A stretch of 64,000 bases of DNA from positions 77,232 through 141,231 of the forward strand of contig NZ_JOEQ01000022.1 of the NCBI RefSeq assembly GCF_000721075.1. Reading direction: 5' to 3'. This DNA comes from Streptosporangium amethystogenes. Its GTDB lineage: Bacteria > Actinomycetota > Actinomycetes > Streptosporangiales > Streptosporangiaceae. The notes below the pieces were generated by a model. It made no database searches and was not told the origin of the DNA. It saw only the letters and a list, made by a program, of their open reading frames with translations. Positions 63,200 to 64,000 of the stretch are shown piece by piece (the first letter of the stretch is position 1; each line of letters starts with the position of its first letter). Made by a program: the position numbers and the translations under genes.

Positions 63200-63403
63200 T
63201 TAAAGTCCGGTGGACGCGCTGCTCGTGGAGGCCGTACGGCCTGAAAGTCCCTTGATGACTCTCGCCGCCCAGAGTGCTACGCCGATGTAGAGAACCTGCT
63301 CGGGGATGCGCTGCCACAGCGACGTCGCCGTCTCTCCCGCGAAGGACACCCCGGCCAGTGCGGCGTGGATGTTGGCCGGAATCTGCCTGGCCCTGCTGTT
63401 CGG
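63200..63403 (-). pseudogene. Membrane protein gene, fragment
   Basis: Startless reverse frame of 67 codons reading RQIPANIHAALAGVSFAGET then SLWQRIPEQVLYIGVALWAA with a membrane-like last helix and a stop at 63200. An in-frame stop precedes it. Codon use is good, so it is probably the 3' part of a small integral membrane protein. Family not recognised. Confidence 0.5.
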
Positions 63404-63491
63404 TCACGTTCGCGCGGACGCGCCGTAGGAACGGAGTGCCGATGAGTATGTCGGCTGCTTCAGGGCGACTGATCAATTATGGTGACCGGCC

Positions 63492-64000
63492 ATGAGGTTC
63501 CTCATCGTCGGTGGCAGTGGTTTTCTCGGCAGCGAACTCGTCCGGCAGTGTTCGGTGGCCGAGCATGAGGTGGCCGCGACCTACCTGACCCGATCGGGAG
63601 AGACCGCAGGTGTCGAGTGGTCGCCGCTCGACGTACGCCGACGAGAGGACGTCCATGCGCTGATCGACGTGTTTCGGCCAGAGGTGGTCATCAACGCGGC
63701 GTACCGGCAGACAGACTGGGCGACCACGGCGACTGGAGCCGTGAACGTGGCTCTCGCTGTCGCCGCGGCAGGTGGGCGCCTGGTCCATGTGTCCAGCGAC
63801 ACGGTCTTCTCCGGTGCCGCGATTCGCTACGACGAGACGTGCGTTCCCGACCCGATCACCCCGTACGGTGCGGCCAAGGCCGCCGCCGAGACAGCGGTGA
63901 GCGCGATCGTGCCGACTGCGGTGACAGCCCGGACGTCCCTGATCATTGGCGACGGTGACTCCCCGCACGAGGCGCTGGTGCGTTCACTGGCCACCGGCAG
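63492..64000 (+). CDS. SDR-type sugar-nucleotide reductase, RmlD-like (cut by window edge)
   Basis: 169 residues visible. The Rossmann loop GGSGFLGSE is at residues 7-15, then VVINAAYRQTDWA, SSDTVFSG and the catalytic YGAAK at about residue 128. This fits dTDP-4-dehydrorhamnose reductase-like SDRs (NAD(P)H-dependent). The C-terminal substrate domain lies beyond the window. ATG 63492 with GGTGA upstream. Confidence 0.85.
   Translation, partial: MRFLIVGGSGFLGSELVRQCSVAEHEVAATYLTRSGETAGVEWSPLDVRRREDVHALIDVFRPEVVINAAYRQTDWATTATGAVNVALAVAAAGGRLVHVSSDTVFSGAAIRYDETCVPDPITPYGAAKAAAETAVSAIVPTAVTARTSLIIGDGDSPHEALVRSLATG

Overview
The window is chromosomal DNA from a very GC-rich actinobacterium. The pointers are pervasive GTG starts, strong G/C third-position bias, five ECF-type sigma factor genes (plus a sigma-like remnant), a membrane Ser/Thr kinase, a GPP34 protein, and MerR, MarR, Lrp and WYL regulators. 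A Streptosporangiaceae-like source (Streptosporangium, Nonomuraea) is my guess from overall style and was not tested. I saw no rRNA, tRNA, IS element, prophage or CRISPR array. Both edges cut genes: a response regulator on the left and a sugar-nucleotide-type reductase on the right.

Layout. 1-1.5 kb: two-component pair. 1.8-7.6 kb: heterotetrameric sarcosine oxidase operon soxB-soxD-soxA-soxG, divergent from a GntR/FCD regulator with a 10-bp palindrome between them. 7.6-13.1 kb: THUMP-type RNA methyltransferase, a GPP34-permease-acetyltransferase operon and a MerR regulator with its own 19-bp-spacer promoter. 13.4-15.6 kb: secreted phytase-like esterase, a small protein, and a truncated SRPBCC gene beside a 36-bp palindrome. 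15.7-22.9 kb: a LuxR-type ATPase regulator next to the most unusual module here. That module is a TPR-CHAT caspase-like protein divergent from an operon of cytosolic subtilisin-like protease, ECF sigma factor and a small beta-sandwich protein. 23-28 kb: hemerythrin, haem-oxygenase-like diiron protein, MarR regulator, DUF3140 and an atypical serine hydroxymethyltransferase. 28.7-34.7 kb: a heterodimeric ABC exporter and an NAD(P)H-binding protein behind two near-identical MerR-type promoters, with a phosphatase-family membrane protein between them.

34.7-41 kb: sirtuin, HAD phosphatase, and a giant indolepyruvate-type oxidoreductase divergent from an Lrp regulator. 41-45 kb: a secreted plant-type subtilase divergent from a TrmB/LuxR-like regulator. 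45-51.6 kb: DinB and VOC proteins with a sigma-SnoaL factor, a GNAT acetyltransferase, a second sigma with a membrane partner, and an epoxide hydrolase divergent from a WYL regulator with a clear operator. 52-53.6 kb: two orphan membrane/secreted proteins with less GC-rich sequence. 54-64 kb: Ser/Thr kinase, RibD-type reductase, sigma + YCII pair, a duplicated membrane protein and an SRPBCC gene with two operators, interspersed with gene remnants (DinB, a frameshifted small gene, WD40, sigma-SnoaL, a membrane protein).

Main themes are one-carbon and amino-acid catabolism (sarcosine oxidase, SHMT, 2-oxoacid oxidoreductase), dense stress and surface signalling through ECF factors, two protease-plus-regulator modules, and many regulator genes placed divergently from their likely targets with readable operators.
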